From: Bartonella sp. F02
GTDB taxonomy: Bacteria; Pseudomonadota; Alphaproteobacteria; Rhizobiales; Rhizobiaceae
Length of the DNA: 64,000 bases
Direction: 5' to 3'
Assembly (NCBI RefSeq): GCF_026929975.1
Contig: NZ_JANHOK010000003.1
Coordinates: 62,001 to 126,000, forward strand
The position numbers were made by a program, and so were the translations under genes. Below, one piece after another: positions 51,317-60,535 of this stretch. How positions within the stretch are numbered: position 1 is the stretch's first letter; each line of letters begins with the position of its first letter. The notes under the pieces are model-generated. The model did not search any database and had not been told where the DNA came from. It saw only the letters and a list, made by a program, of their open reading frames with translations.

Positions 51317-52369
51317 TTATTTGAAAGAATAAGGAAGCGCTATAGAAATTGCTTTTTTCATAACGGTTGGGAGTGCTTCTTTGTCTAGAGTATGAATGTC
51401 ACACCACCAACCGTTTTTAGATTTCGTTACACACATTTCGTCGACATAATAGACATTAAGTTTCAGAGAAAAATGAGTAAAGATATGTGTAATTTCTCCT
51501 TTAAATTGCCAATTTGCAGGAAAAGGTGCATTTTCTAATCCATTGTTGTTATTGATTCCAATATTGTTAGGAACTTGAGTCATTCCACCAAGAAGTTTGC
51601 TACTGTGTCTTTTTTCTAAGTAAATTTGTCTATTTTTATTCAGTATTATAAAAGCAGCTCCAGTTTTTAATGAGCGTTCTTTGGGAGCCGCTTTGACTGG
51701 AAAAATTTCTACTGCTTGCATTTTTGTTGCTTGACATAAACTTTGCAGAGGACAGTCTGGGCAAGATGGTTTACGTGGAGTACAGATTGTTGCTCCAAGA
51801 TCCATCATAGCTTGAGTGAAATCGCCAGGGCGTTTTAATGAAATGATTTCTTGTGTTTTGTTTTTGATTTCGGTTTTTGCTTTTGGCAATAGGGTAGTTA
51901 TAGCAAATAAGCGCGTTATAACACGCTCAATATTACCATCTACAGCTGCTACGGAATTATTAAAAGCAATTGCTGAAATTGCCGCCGCGGTATAATCTCC
52001 AATTCCAGGTAAAGTACGTAATATCTTCACAGATTGTGGAAATTCACCGTTATAGTCTTTAACGAGTTGGTCAGCGCAATTTTTAAGATTACGTGCACGT
52101 GAATAATAACCAAGACCTGCCCAAGCTTTCATAATATCATCTTGAGATGCTTGTGATAAAGAAAAAAGATTAGGCCAAAGTTTTAGAAATTTCTTAAAAT
52201 AAGGTTTAACAGTTTCAACTGTTGTTTGTTGAAGCATGACTTCAGATAACCAAACCCGATAGGGATCAGGGCGGATTCCTTTTGCCTGTTCTTCAGGGGT
52301 AATACGCCATGGTAAATGTCGATGATGTTTGTCGTACCAAGAAAGGAGATGTGCAGAAATCTCATACAT
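51317..52369 (-). CDS. mutY: Adenine DNA glycosylase
   Basis: Removes adenine mispaired with 8-oxoguanine. About 350 residues. The N-terminal catalytic core has VMLQQTTVETVKPY (with the catalytic Glu in the preceding SEVML), the helix-hairpin-helix LPGIGDYTAAAISAIAFNN (near residue 115), and the catalytic Asp in AAVDGNIERV. The [4Fe-4S] cysteines follow as CTPRKPSCPDCPLQSLC (C-x6-C-x2-C-x5-C). The C-terminal NUDIX-like 8-oxoG recognition domain is about residues 230-350. The start is ATG 52369; an in-frame TTG at 52381 is possible. Divergent from the DciA-like gene, as in other rhizobia. Confidence 0.95.
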   Translation of the reverse strand: MYEISAHLLSWYDKHHRHLPWRITPEEQAKGIRPDPYRVWLSEVMLQQTTVETVKPYFKKFLKLWPNLFSLSQASQDDIMKAWAGLGYYSRARNLKNCADQLVKDYNGEFPQSVKILRTLPGIGDYTAAAISAIAFNNSVAAVDGNIERVITRLFAITTLLPKAKTEIKNKTQEIISLKRPGDFTQAMMDLGATICTPRKPSCPDCPLQSLCQATKMQAVEIFPVKAAPKERSLKTGAAFIILNKNRQIYLEKRHSSKLLGGMTQVPNNIGINNNNGLENAPFPANWQFKGEITHIFTHFSLKLNVYYVDEMCVTKSKNGWWCDIHTLDKEALPTVMKKAISIALPYSFK

Positions 52370-52570
52370 GACTGTTTTCAATCATATGAAATGGTAAAAA
52401 TGTAAAGAAAAAAGTATATGTTATTTTATTTATGGTTCATTTTTGGCATTTTATTGCGGAAATTTTATTGTTATTCGTTTTTACAATTTATTTTTAGGTT
52501 AATTTAGAGATATAATCAGTTGAGGAGTAGAAAAAAGTGCTGTTTATGATTTGATAATGATTTTGTTAGC

Positions 52571-53068
52571 ATGAGCAAAAAGTTTCAAAATTCTCACTTT
52601 TATTCTCTTTTTGAGATGATGTCTGGAATCCTTGATCCGATTGTACACAAACGGACGGGGCTTAATATGGCGCTTATAGAACATTGGTCGGAGATTGTTG
52701 GTCACGACATTGGTGAATATGCTATTCCTCTTAAAATTATTTGGAAATCTCGTGTAAATCAGGATGATTCTTTCCAGCCTGCAACGCTTATTGTGGCTTG
52801 TGAAGGATTTTCAGCCTTAAAATTGATGCATGAAACAAGTGAATTAATTCAGAGAATTAATGGTTTTTTTGGATATGTTGCCGTTGATCGTATAAAGATT
52901 GAGCAAAGACAAATATCAACTGTTGATCACTTGAAAATAAATTCAGCTTTAAATGAACAGGATAAAAAACGTGTAGAAAAAATGCTTGAGCATATTGAAG
53001 ATAAGAGTTTGTACCAATCTCTTTATCAACTTGGATGTTGCATTGTCGCAGAAAAAAATAGTAAATAA
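52571..53068 (+). CDS. DciA-like DUF721 protein
   Basis: Protein of the DUF721 family; DciA members of this family load the replicative helicase DnaB in bacteria without DnaC. 165 residues, with the N-terminal domain containing ALIEHWSEIVGHDIGEYAIPLKI and LIVACEGFSALKLMHETSELIQRING; the C-terminal part is charged and helical. Start ATG 52571 with GATTTTGTTAGC upstream and no strong Shine-Dalgarno. In rhizobia this gene sits between mutY and a DsbA-like thioredoxin gene, as here. The helicase role is inferred from the family. Confidence 0.86.
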   Translation: MSKKFQNSHFYSLFEMMSGILDPIVHKRTGLNMALIEHWSEIVGHDIGEYAIPLKIIWKSRVNQDDSFQPATLIVACEGFSALKLMHETSELIQRINGFFGYVAVDRIKIEQRQISTVDHLKINSALNEQDKKRVEKMLEHIEDKSLYQSLYQLGCCIVAEKNSK

Positions 53069-53152
53069 GAACGTGAGATGTTGTTTATTTTTTTTTAAAG
53101 ATATAAGAGATAAAATCTCTATTCGTTTAATAATGAAAGAAAAGTATTGTTT

Positions 53153-53794
53153 ATGATAGTTCGTCGTTCGTTTTTGTCTTTTGTGACAGTTTTCATTTTT
53201 GTTATGATTACGCAGATTAATGTAACAATCGCTTCAGCGAGTGAAAGTGAAACAGTTTCAGTTGCTGAACTTCTTCGTCCAGGAAAAGTTAAGGATAGAT
53301 TTGAAGGAGATGTTGATGCGCCAGTTACTATTATTGAATATGCTTCATTGACATGTGTGCATTGTGCAAATTTCTATAATGAAATTCTTCCTGAAATTCG
53401 CAAGAAATATATAAAGACAGGAAAAGTAAAGCTTATTTTCCGAGAATTTGCTTATGATCCTAGAGCGACTGCTGGTTTTATGTTGGCACGATGTGTTCCT
53501 GAAGATCGCTATTTCCCTTTACTTGATGTTTTATTTAAAAAACAACCTGAATGGGCTTGGCAGCAAGATGCTTTGACGCCTTTAAAGAAAATTGGATTAA
53601 TGGCAGGTTTAACAGACGAAAGCTTTAAGGCTTGTCTAACAAATCAGTCTATTCTAGATGAAGTTAATGCTTCTTTTCAGCGTGGACAAGAGCTTGGTGT
53701 TCACGTAACGCCGACTTTTTTTATTAATGGTAAGAAGTATGAAGGTGTAGAGTCAGTAGAAACCTTTTTTTCAATAATTGATGGTCTTCTTTGA
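53153..53794 (+). CDS. DsbA-family periplasmic thiol oxidoreductase
   Basis: Exported disulfide oxidoreductase. About 213 residues from ATG 53153 (MIVRRSFLS): a signal peptide (FLSFVTVFIFVMITQINVTIASA), then a DsbA-type thioredoxin fold with the CxxC active site in LTCVHCANFY (near residue 70) and the cis-Pro loop in GVHVTPTFFINGKKYEG. TIIEYASLTCVHC is the alphaproteobacterial form often annotated as DsbA-like or BdbD. It probably oxidises envelope proteins; the paired oxidase DsbB is not in this window. Located 84 bases after the DUF721 gene on the same strand. Confidence 0.9.
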   Translation: MIVRRSFLSFVTVFIFVMITQINVTIASASESETVSVAELLRPGKVKDRFEGDVDAPVTIIEYASLTCVHCANFYNEILPEIRKKYIKTGKVKLIFREFAYDPRATAGFMLARCVPEDRYFPLLDVLFKKQPEWAWQQDALTPLKKIGLMAGLTDESFKACLTNQSILDEVNASFQRGQELGVHVTPTFFINGKKYEGVESVETFFSIIDGLL

Positions 53795-53975
53795 AAGATA
53801 GCATTTTTTTGAAGAGAGACAGTGGTTGGTTATGATGAGCAATTTTCTTTTTGAGAGAATTGGGTCATGTGTTTGTGTTTCAATTTCACCTAGTTTAGCT
53901 CATTTTTGAAACAAATAGTTGTTTTTGATACATGATTAAGTGGTAATTTGTCTTAATAATGGAAAAAAATGTACA

Positions 53976-56642
53976 ATGACAAAATGGGTTTATAGTTTTG
54001 GTGATAATAGTGCAGAAGGTTGTGCGAATGAGCGCAATCTTCTTGGTGGTAAGGGGGCTAATTTAGCAGAGATGAGCCATCTTGGTTTGCCTGTCCCTCC
54101 TGGATTTACTATTACGACTGAAGCGTGTAACTTTTATTATACACATGGAAAAACATATCCAGAAGAATTACAGAGAGCTGTTAAACAAGCACTAAAACGA
54201 GTTGGTGAACAAACTGGACGCGAATTTGGTAATAAAAGCGTGCCGCTCTTACTTTCTGTTCGTTCAGGAGCGAGAGTTTCTATGCCAGGAATGATGGATA
54301 CCGTTTTGAATCTTGGGATGAATGATGAGACTGTAAAAGCAATTGCGCGACAAACGAATAATGAGCGTTTTGCTTATGATAGCTACCGTCGTTTTATCCA
54401 AATGTATGCTAATGTCGTTCTGGGGTTAGACCATTCGTGTTTTGAAGAAATTCTTGATGAATTAAAAACGAGCAAAGGTTATAATGTCGATACAGAAGTG
54501 ACTGCAGCTGATTGGAAAGATATTATTGTCTCTTATAAAGCGTGCATTGAAAAAGAATTAGGAGAGTCTTTTCCACAGGATCCTGAAAAACAATTATGGG
54601 GTGCAATTGGGGCTGTTTTTTCTAGTTGGATGGCAGCTCGTGCAATAACTTATCGTCGTTTACATAATATTCCTGAAAATTGGGGAACTGCTGTTAATAT
54701 ACAGGCTATGGTTTTTGGTAATATGGGTGAAGATTCAGCAACGGGTGTTGCTTTTACACGTAATCCATCGACAGGTAAAAAAGAGCTGTATGGTGAGTTT
54801 TTGATAAACGCACAAGGTGAAGATGTCGTGGCAGGAATTCGCACACCTCAAAATATTACAGAATCTGCTCGTCTTGCTTCAGGTTCACAACAGCCATCAC
54901 TTGAAAAGATTATGCCAGAGGCTTTCTCGGAGTTGCACAAGATTGCGTATAATCTTGAACGGCATTATCGGGATATGCAAGATCTTGAATTTACAATTGA
55001 AAAGGGCAAATTGTGGATGTTGCAGACTCGTTCAGGAAAGCGGACAACACATGCGGCTTTAAAGATAGCAGTTGAAATGGTTGAGGAAGAATTAATTAGC
55101 CGTGAAGAAGCAATCATGCGTGTTGAGCCAAAGTCGCTTGATCAGCTTTTGCATCCTACGCTTGATCCTAAAGCACCGCGTTTTGTTATAGCGCGGGGGC
55201 TTCCTGCTTCTCCAGGTGCTGCAACAGGAGAAATTGTTTTTACTTCGGAAGAAGCAGAAAAGGCTTCTGTTGAGGGGCGAAAAGTTATTTTAGTGCGCAC
55301 AGAAACCAGTCCAGAAGATATTCACGGCATGTATGCTGCAGAGGGAATTTTAACAACACGAGGAGGGATGACAAGCCATGCTGCTGTTGTGGCGCGTGGT
55401 ATGGGAAAACCTTGTATTTCTGGTGCAGGAAGTGTGCGAATTGATTATAATACGAATACAATGATTGCGTCAGGTCAAAGCTTTCAAAAAGGCGATATCA
55501 TTACAATTGATGGTGGAAGTGGAGAGATACTCAAGGGCAAGATTGATATGTTGCAGCCTGAGCTTGGTGGAGATTTTGCTAAGTTAATGGAATGGGCTGA
55601 TGGAGTGCGACGTATGAAAGTTCGTACAAATGCTGAAACGCCGTCTGATGCACGGATGGGGCGTTCTTTTGGAGCTGAAGGTATTGGTCTTTGTCGTACG
55701 GAGCACATGTTTTTTTCTGGTGAACGTATTCTTGCTATGCGTGAAATGATTTTGAGCGATGATGAAGAAGGACGTCGTCAAGCGTTGGATAAGCTTTTAC
55801 CAATGCAGCGATCAGATTTTACTGAGTTGTTTGAAATTATGTCAGGTTTACCTGTGACGATTCGTCTTTTGGACCCGCCTTTGCATGAGTTTTTGCCAAA
55901 AACAGATGCAGAAATTCTTGAGGTTGCAATGTCGATGGGTGTTTCTGTTGACACGCTCTCTGAACGAGCAGAACAATTGCACGAATTTAATCCTATGCTG
56001 GGGTTGCGTGGATGTCGCTTAGCTATTGCTTATCCTGAAATTGCAGAAATGCAGGCGAGAGCCATTTTTGAAGCAGCAACAGAGGCAGCACAAAAATCTG
56101 GATCTTCTGTTCTGCTTGAAATTATGGTACCGCTTGTAGCACTTAGATCTGAATTAGATTTTGTGAAAGCACGTATCAGCCATGTCGCTCATGAAGTAAT
56201 GAAGGAAAAAGGAGTTACTGTTCAGTATATTGTTGGAACGATGATTGAATTACCAAGAGCAGCTCTCCGAGCAGATGAAATTGCAGAGACTGCGGAGTTT
56301 TTTTCGTTTGGAACAAATGACTTGACACAAACTACTTTTGGTATTTCACGTGATGATGCCGCTTCTTTTTTGACAGCTTATTTGCAAAAAGGCATTTTGA
56401 AACAAGATCCTTTCGTGTCAATTGATTATGATGGAGTAGGAGAACTTATTGCGATTGCTGCTCAACGTGGACGTTCTCAGCGCTCTAAAATTAAATTAGG
56501 CATTTGTGGTGAGCACGGAGGAGATCCTGCTTCTATTGCTTTATGTGAAGAAAATAATTTAGATTATGTTTCATGTTCACCGTTTCGGATTCCAATTGCG
56601 CGTTTAGCTGCAGCTCAATCAGCAATTGCAAAAAAAGTGTAA
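53976..56642 (+). CDS. ppdK: Pyruvate, phosphate dikinase
   Basis: Interconverts pyruvate, ATP and phosphate with PEP, AMP and diphosphate, a route to or from PEP at the glycolysis/gluconeogenesis node. 888 residues from ATG 53976 (MTKWVYSFGD), the standard start; 12 more codons are open upstream. Domains: N-terminal ATP-binding region with LLGGKGANLAEMSHLGLPVP and SVRSGARVSMPGMMDTVLN; the phosphohistidine swivel domain with GGMTSHAAVVARGMGKPC (near residue 455); and the C-terminal TIM barrel with catalytic Cys in LGICGEHGGDP (near 835) and EFFSFGTNDLTQTTFG. Presence is common in Rhizobiales. Confidence 0.97.
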   Translation: MTKWVYSFGDNSAEGCANERNLLGGKGANLAEMSHLGLPVPPGFTITTEACNFYYTHGKTYPEELQRAVKQALKRVGEQTGREFGNKSVPLLLSVRSGARVSMPGMMDTVLNLGMNDETVKAIARQTNNERFAYDSYRRFIQMYANVVLGLDHSCFEEILDELKTSKGYNVDTEVTAADWKDIIVSYKACIEKELGESFPQDPEKQLWGAIGAVFSSWMAARAITYRRLHNIPENWGTAVNIQAMVFGNMGEDSATGVAFTRNPSTGKKELYGEFLINAQGEDVVAGIRTPQNITESARLASGSQQPSLEKIMPEAFSELHKIAYNLERHYRDMQDLEFTIEKGKLWMLQTRSGKRTTHAALKIAVEMVEEELISREEAIMRVEPKSLDQLLHPTLDPKAPRFVIARGLPASPGAATGEIVFTSEEAEKASVEGRKVILVRTETSPEDIHGMYAAEGILTTRGGMTSHAAVVARGMGKPCISGAGSVRIDYNTNTMIASGQSFQKGDIITIDGGSGEILKGKIDMLQPELGGDFAKLMEWADGVRRMKVRTNAETPSDARMGRSFGAEGIGLCRTEHMFFSGERILAMREMILSDDEEGRRQALDKLLPMQRSDFTELFEIMSGLPVTIRLLDPPLHEFLPKTDAEILEVAMSMGVSVDTLSERAEQLHEFNPMLGLRGCRLAIAYPEIAEMQARAIFEAATEAAQKSGSSVLLEIMVPLVALRSELDFVKARISHVAHEVMKEKGVTVQYIVGTMIELPRAALRADEIAETAEFFSFGTNDLTQTTFGISRDDAASFLTAYLQKGILKQDPFVSIDYDGVGELIAIAAQRGRSQRSKIKLGICGEHGGDPASIALCEENNLDYVSCSPFRIPIARLAAAQSAIAKKV

Positions 56643-57037
56643 TAGTTTAAAGAGAGTTTTCTATTTTAATCTATATAATATTTTGGATCGTATGCGTTAT
56701 TTTTTATGATTTGACGTTTAAAAAAGAAGAGAAATTTAGAGTATACTTCTAAATATTATGGGTAAAAAACGAGATATTGTTTTTTAAAATCATCGGGAAG
56801 TAAAAATATAAGTTAAGACTGCAGTATTAGAACTATTCTTCCAGGATTTTATGTTTTTTAAGATAAGCTATAGTAATTTTCTTTTATGAGAATAATTATC
56901 GTGAAGTGTGTTTGTAGGCTATCCTTGATATCACAAATAAATGCTTTATTTTTGATATGTGATTAGAAACAATCCGGTGAACTATAAAAAGTCCAAAGAA
57001 GATTGTTTTTGTCTGTTTTTGAGGAAAAGAGAGCTTA
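56643..57037. other. Intergenic spacer, nothing recognised
   Basis: About 395 AT-rich bases between ppdK and the DUF1499 gene, both rightward. Stops occur in every frame; no terminator with a clear T run, no RNA gene and no remnant can be supported. Confidence 0.4.
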
Positions 57038-57823
57038 ATGCAAAGGAAATATATTTTATTAACCTCAAGAGCAGCAGTGTGGTCTTCTCATTTTGGTAGA
57101 TTGTCTTTTCTAATTTTATTATTTTCAATATTTTTGCAGCGTTTTTCTGTACTTCGTTTCGTTGATTTTATCATTTTGATGATAATTTCTGCTTGCTGTG
57201 TTATTTTCTCACTTTTTCTTGCTGTAAAGGCACTTTACAGTTTGTGGGTGTGTGGTGCTCGGGGTGGAATGAAAGCTCTAAAAGGGATCATTTATTCTTT
57301 GATAACTGCAACGCCTTTGGTATTATTTGCTGGATTTTGGTTTTTTTCACCAGTTATCTATGACGTTTCTACTGATACGCGAAAACCACCATCTTTTTTT
57401 CGAACTATGCGTCCTCATGATGCTTTGCCACTCAAGAGTGTTTTAATTGGGCAAGAAAAGTTGCAAACATCACAATGGCCGGAATTATCAGGACGTCGCT
57501 ATGATGGTTCACCTGATCATATTTTAAAATCAGTTCTTAATGTTTTAGCAGCTTATGATTGGCCTGTACTCGCTCAACGAAATATTGAAGGTGAAGAAGG
57601 TAGAGTTTATATTGAAACAATCGCAAAAACATTTTATCTTGGCTTTATTTCTGATATTGTCATCCGTTTAACAGATGAAGGGGATACAACGTTCGTTGAT
57701 ATGCGCGCTGCTTCACGTCATTTATCGAGAGATTTCGGTACGAATGCTGCTTTTATTATTTCTTTTATGAATGCGCTTGATACGGAAATAGCTTCTATTC
57801 CTCTTTTAAAGGATGACGAGTAA
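57038..57823 (+). CDS. DUF1499 membrane protein
   Basis: Membrane protein of unknown function with a C-terminal DUF1499 domain. 261 residues. Three hydrophobic segments precede the domain: LSFLILLFSIFLQRFSVL, FIILMIISACCVIFSLFLAV and LITATPLVLFAGFWFFSPVIY. The DUF1499 part (about residues 125-250) includes YDGSPDHILKSVLNVLAAYDW, ETIAKTFYLGFISDIVIRL and DMRAASRHLSRDFGTNAAF, which fit the family consensus. Start ATG 57038, with GAGGAAAAGAGAGC upstream. Monocistronic. Many Rhizobiales carry this gene; role not known. Confidence 0.86.
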   Translation: MQRKYILLTSRAAVWSSHFGRLSFLILLFSIFLQRFSVLRFVDFIILMIISACCVIFSLFLAVKALYSLWVCGARGGMKALKGIIYSLITATPLVLFAGFWFFSPVIYDVSTDTRKPPSFFRTMRPHDALPLKSVLIGQEKLQTSQWPELSGRRYDGSPDHILKSVLNVLAAYDWPVLAQRNIEGEEGRVYIETIAKTFYLGFISDIVIRLTDEGDTTFVDMRAASRHLSRDFGTNAAFIISFMNALDTEIASIPLLKDDE

Positions 57824-58172
57824 AAATTATTAAAGTAATAAATACGTTGTAACGATGATAATAGCTTGATTATTTTCAAGGAAATATTTGAATAAAAATA
57901 TATTTAATGCTGCAGTGATTTTTTATACTGAGATTAATCATAGTTTCTATTTTTGTGCTATACAGAGACGTTTGTTAATGTTAAAGGCAGAATGGTATTT
58001 TTATTAAGAGACATATTTCTATAATTGGATGAATGGAAATACTTTAGTTGATCGTTAAAGTGCTTAATAAATGAGAAGGGTATAGAGTATATTTATGTAG
58101 CGTGAATTCTTTGCTACCGTGATGGAAGCGTGTTTTTATTAGAAGAAAAGTAAAAGCTTCTCTTTTCAGCTG
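57824..58172. other. Spacer upstream of tRNA-Gln
   Basis: About 350 AT-rich bases after the DUF1499 gene. I see no gene, repeat or remnant; the tRNA promoter follows directly at 58173. Confidence 0.4.
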
Positions 58173-58201
58173 TTGCTTATCGTAGCAAGAATCGGTATAA
58201 G
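58173..58201 (+). promoter_or_regulatory. Promoter of tRNA-Gln
   Basis: TTGCTT (58173-58178) and TATAAG (58196-58201) are separated by exactly 17 bases and lie 30 bases upstream of the mature tRNA 5' end. This is a good housekeeping promoter for a monocistronic tRNA. GGCGCG follows the -10 element, resembling a GC-rich discriminator of stringently controlled stable-RNA promoters. Confidence 0.6.
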
Positions 58202-58230
58202 GCGCGAACATGAGTGTAACATCATTCTTT

Positions 58231-58305
58231 TGGGGTATAGCCAAGCGGTAAGGCACCGGTTTTTGGTACCGGCATTCCCTGGTTCGAATCCAGGTACCCC
58301 AGCCA
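58231..58305 (+). tRNA. tRNA-Gln (anticodon TTG)
   Basis: The acceptor arms TGGGGTA (58231-58237) and TACCCCA (58295-58301) pair perfectly and are followed by G and an encoded CCA (58303-58305). The anticodon stem is CCGGT/ACCGG around the loop TTTTGGT (58261-58267), so the anticodon is TTG (58263-58265), reading CAA and CAG. The T arm has CCTGG-TTCGAAT-CCAGG. The first base pair is U-A, a known identity element for glutaminylation. Confidence 0.97.
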
Positions 58306-58778
58306 AATTTCAATACCAATGTATATATACTCTGTTTTGATATGAATAGCATTATTGTTTAATGCTGTTGCATTGCATTGCATTGCATTGCTAGATAGGT
58401 GTGATGTAATCTTGTAACTTTTCCCTAATAAGTATTTTACAGATATTTTAGAGTGAGAGTTGTTTCGTATTCTCAATTATTAGCTTGGAAAATAGAGTTA
58501 TTCATTCTGAAATATGATCGTCGCTTGAAATCAAATAAGTTATTTTTAAGCTATGCTTATAATAGGAATTTCACGCTGATATTCCAATCGATTCATCGTA
58601 ATAAGCAACTTATATTCTGATATATTTTAAATGTCTCCTATTCAAATTATCTAAAAATATTCAAAGCGCGGAAGAGAGATCATTTGTTGTTTCCTTTCAG
58701 CTTATCTTGATTTGGTATGTTTCTGCAGTAGTTATTAAAAAGAAATAAGGAGACAGAAAACTAGAGGGTATATTGTTT
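58306..58778. other. Spacer downstream of tRNA-Gln
   Basis: About 470 AT-rich bases. It holds the TTGCA tandem repeat (58368-58391). No integrase, att duplication of the tRNA 3' end or gene remnant is seen, so the tRNA is not occupied by an element here. AAGGAG at 58747-58752 is near the next gene's leader. Confidence 0.45.
58368..58391. repeat. Pentanucleotide tandem repeat (TTGCA)4.8
   Basis: Four full copies of TTGCA and a partial fifth, perfect, 62 bases downstream of tRNA-Gln. Such a repeat can change copy number by slippage and is a candidate VNTR. It is not within a gene, so phase variation of a protein is not suggested. Confidence 0.85.
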
Positions 58779-60254
58779 ATGGAGGATAGTCGGGGAATTT
58801 TTCTTGGTGCTCATTATCAAAAAAAAAGCAATGAACTTCAGTCTACGTATATTTGGCTTAAATATGCCAATCGTCATGGTTTAATTACAGGTGCAACGGG
58901 AACAGGAAAAACTGTAACGCTACAAGTTTTAGCAGAATCTTTTTCTGTTGCAGGAATCCCTGTTTTTTGTGCTGATGTTAAAGGTGATCTATCCGGAATA
59001 GCAAAAGCTGGAGTAGTGAGTGATAAGATAAAGGATAGAGCGATTGAAGTTGGATTAAAAACAATAAAAACACAAAAAAGTCCTGTTATTTTTTGGGATT
59101 TATTGGGAGATCAAGGACATCCAATTCGTACTACAGTAACAGAAATAGGTCCTTTTCTTCTTTCACGCATGCTTGATTTAACACCAGCACAAGAAGGTGT
59201 TCTTAATATCGCTTTTTCTATTGCTGATGAAGAAAAGCGTTTACTCATTGATTTGAAAGATTTAAAGGCTATGCTCATGTATGCCGCAGATCATGCTTCT
59301 GAATTTTCAACGCGTTATGGAAATATATCTAGATCATCTGTTGGAGCTATTCAACGACAGCTTTTAATTTTAGAGACGCAAGGTGGAAGTCATTTTTTTG
59401 GAGAGCCAGCATTACAGCTTCGTGATTTAATGCGTACACAGATTGATGGACGAGGTTTTGTGAATGTTTTAGCTGCAGATAAGATAATGTCTTATCCGCG
59501 ACTGTATTCGACATTCCTTTTTTGGTTGATGTCAAAACTTTTTGAACAACTTCCTGAAATTGATGATCCAGACAAATTACGGTTGGCTTTTTTCTTTGAT
59601 GAAGCACATTTTCTTTTCAATAACGCTTCAAAATCTTTTATTGAAAAAATTGAGCAAACTGTTCGTTTAATCCGTTCCAAAGGTGTAGGGATCTATTTTA
59701 TTTCACAAAGTCCACTTGATATTCCTGAGGCTATTTTAGCGCAACTTGGTAATCGTATTCAACATGCATTACGTGCGTATACTCCTCGTGAAATTGCAGC
59801 GGTTAAGACCATTGCGTCAACTTTTCGTGCGAATTCACAGTTTGATACAATGGAAGCAATAGGGCAACTTTCAACAGGAGAAGCGCTTGTGTCAACTTTA
59901 GAAAAGAAAGCCGTTCCATCCGTTGTTCAACGTACAATCATTCGTCCGCCGTGGTCACAAATTGGGTCAATAACCTTTGATGAGCGTAAGGAACTTATCG
60001 CGTCTAGCCCTGTTTTTGGACAATATGAACAGACGATTGATCGCGATTCAGCTTATGAAACATTATTAAAGTCTGAACGAGCAGAGATCAACGTATCTAA
60101 AAAAGGCTCGCACCAGAAGTCTGTTGCAGATGCAGTGACAAAAGCTGTAATGCGTTCAGCAACAAATAGTTTGGGAAGATTTTTGGTAAAAGCAGGGGAG
60201 AATGTTTTACGGAATATTTTGAGAAATATCTTGGGGAAGAATCGTAAAAGATAA
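58779..60254 (+). CDS. HerA-like ATPase (DUF853)
   Basis: P-loop ATPase of the HerA/FtsK superfamily, DUF853 type (E. coli YjgR-like). 491 residues from ATG 58779 (MEDSRGIFLG); a TTG six bases earlier is in frame. Walker A is ITGATGTGKTVTLQVL (near residue 34), Walker B LRLAFFFDEAHFLF (near 272), and a sensor-like GVGIYFISQSPLDIPEAI follows; RALRAYTPREIAAVK is family-typical. The C-terminal 60 residues are basic. HerA in archaea works with the nuclease NurA in end resection; no NurA neighbour is present, so a DNA-processing role is only inferred. Confidence 0.9.
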   Translation: MEDSRGIFLGAHYQKKSNELQSTYIWLKYANRHGLITGATGTGKTVTLQVLAESFSVAGIPVFCADVKGDLSGIAKAGVVSDKIKDRAIEVGLKTIKTQKSPVIFWDLLGDQGHPIRTTVTEIGPFLLSRMLDLTPAQEGVLNIAFSIADEEKRLLIDLKDLKAMLMYAADHASEFSTRYGNISRSSVGAIQRQLLILETQGGSHFFGEPALQLRDLMRTQIDGRGFVNVLAADKIMSYPRLYSTFLFWLMSKLFEQLPEIDDPDKLRLAFFFDEAHFLFNNASKSFIEKIEQTVRLIRSKGVGIYFISQSPLDIPEAILAQLGNRIQHALRAYTPREIAAVKTIASTFRANSQFDTMEAIGQLSTGEALVSTLEKKAVPSVVQRTIIRPPWSQIGSITFDERKELIASSPVFGQYEQTIDRDSAYETLLKSERAEINVSKKGSHQKSVADAVTKAVMRSATNSLGRFLVKAGENVLRNILRNILGKNRKR

Positions 60255-60468
60255 TGGCTGATTGATTGCTGGATCTTATATTCTTTAATTTAAAAATTTA
60301 ATTTTATAAATCTGCAAATACAAAATATATTAGTTGTTTAAAAACATTAAGCTATCAATCAATTATATCTGATTAAAAATTTTGGTGAAGTCCATTGATC
60401 AATTTTTCTTCTAGGGGATGATTTTAAAAGAGAAATTAAAATAAACAGATATTCGACATTTGCTTTTA

Positions 60469-60483
60469 GATGCTGTAAGCATC
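60469..60483. promoter_or_regulatory. Palindrome upstream of sodB
   Basis: GATGCT (60469-60474) and AGCATC (60478-60483) are perfect inverted arms separated by GTA, 53 bases upstream of the sodB start. It could be an operator or a leader hairpin. It does not match an iron-responsive box that I know. Confidence 0.3.
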
Positions 60484-60535
60484 ACACCAGGCTTGTAGAG
60501 TAAGCTTAACAATTAAAAACGAGGAGATTTTTAAA

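Noticed and set aside
58368-58391. CRISPR-like or phase-variable repeat.
   Set aside because: The unit is five bases with no spacers and lies outside any gene.
58044-58476. Minus-strand open frames spanning the tRNA-Gln locus.
   Set aside because: They read through the antisense of the tRNA and have no family features.
58231-58778. Integrated element at tRNA-Gln.
   Set aside because: No integrase gene and no second copy of the tRNA 3' end were found downstream.
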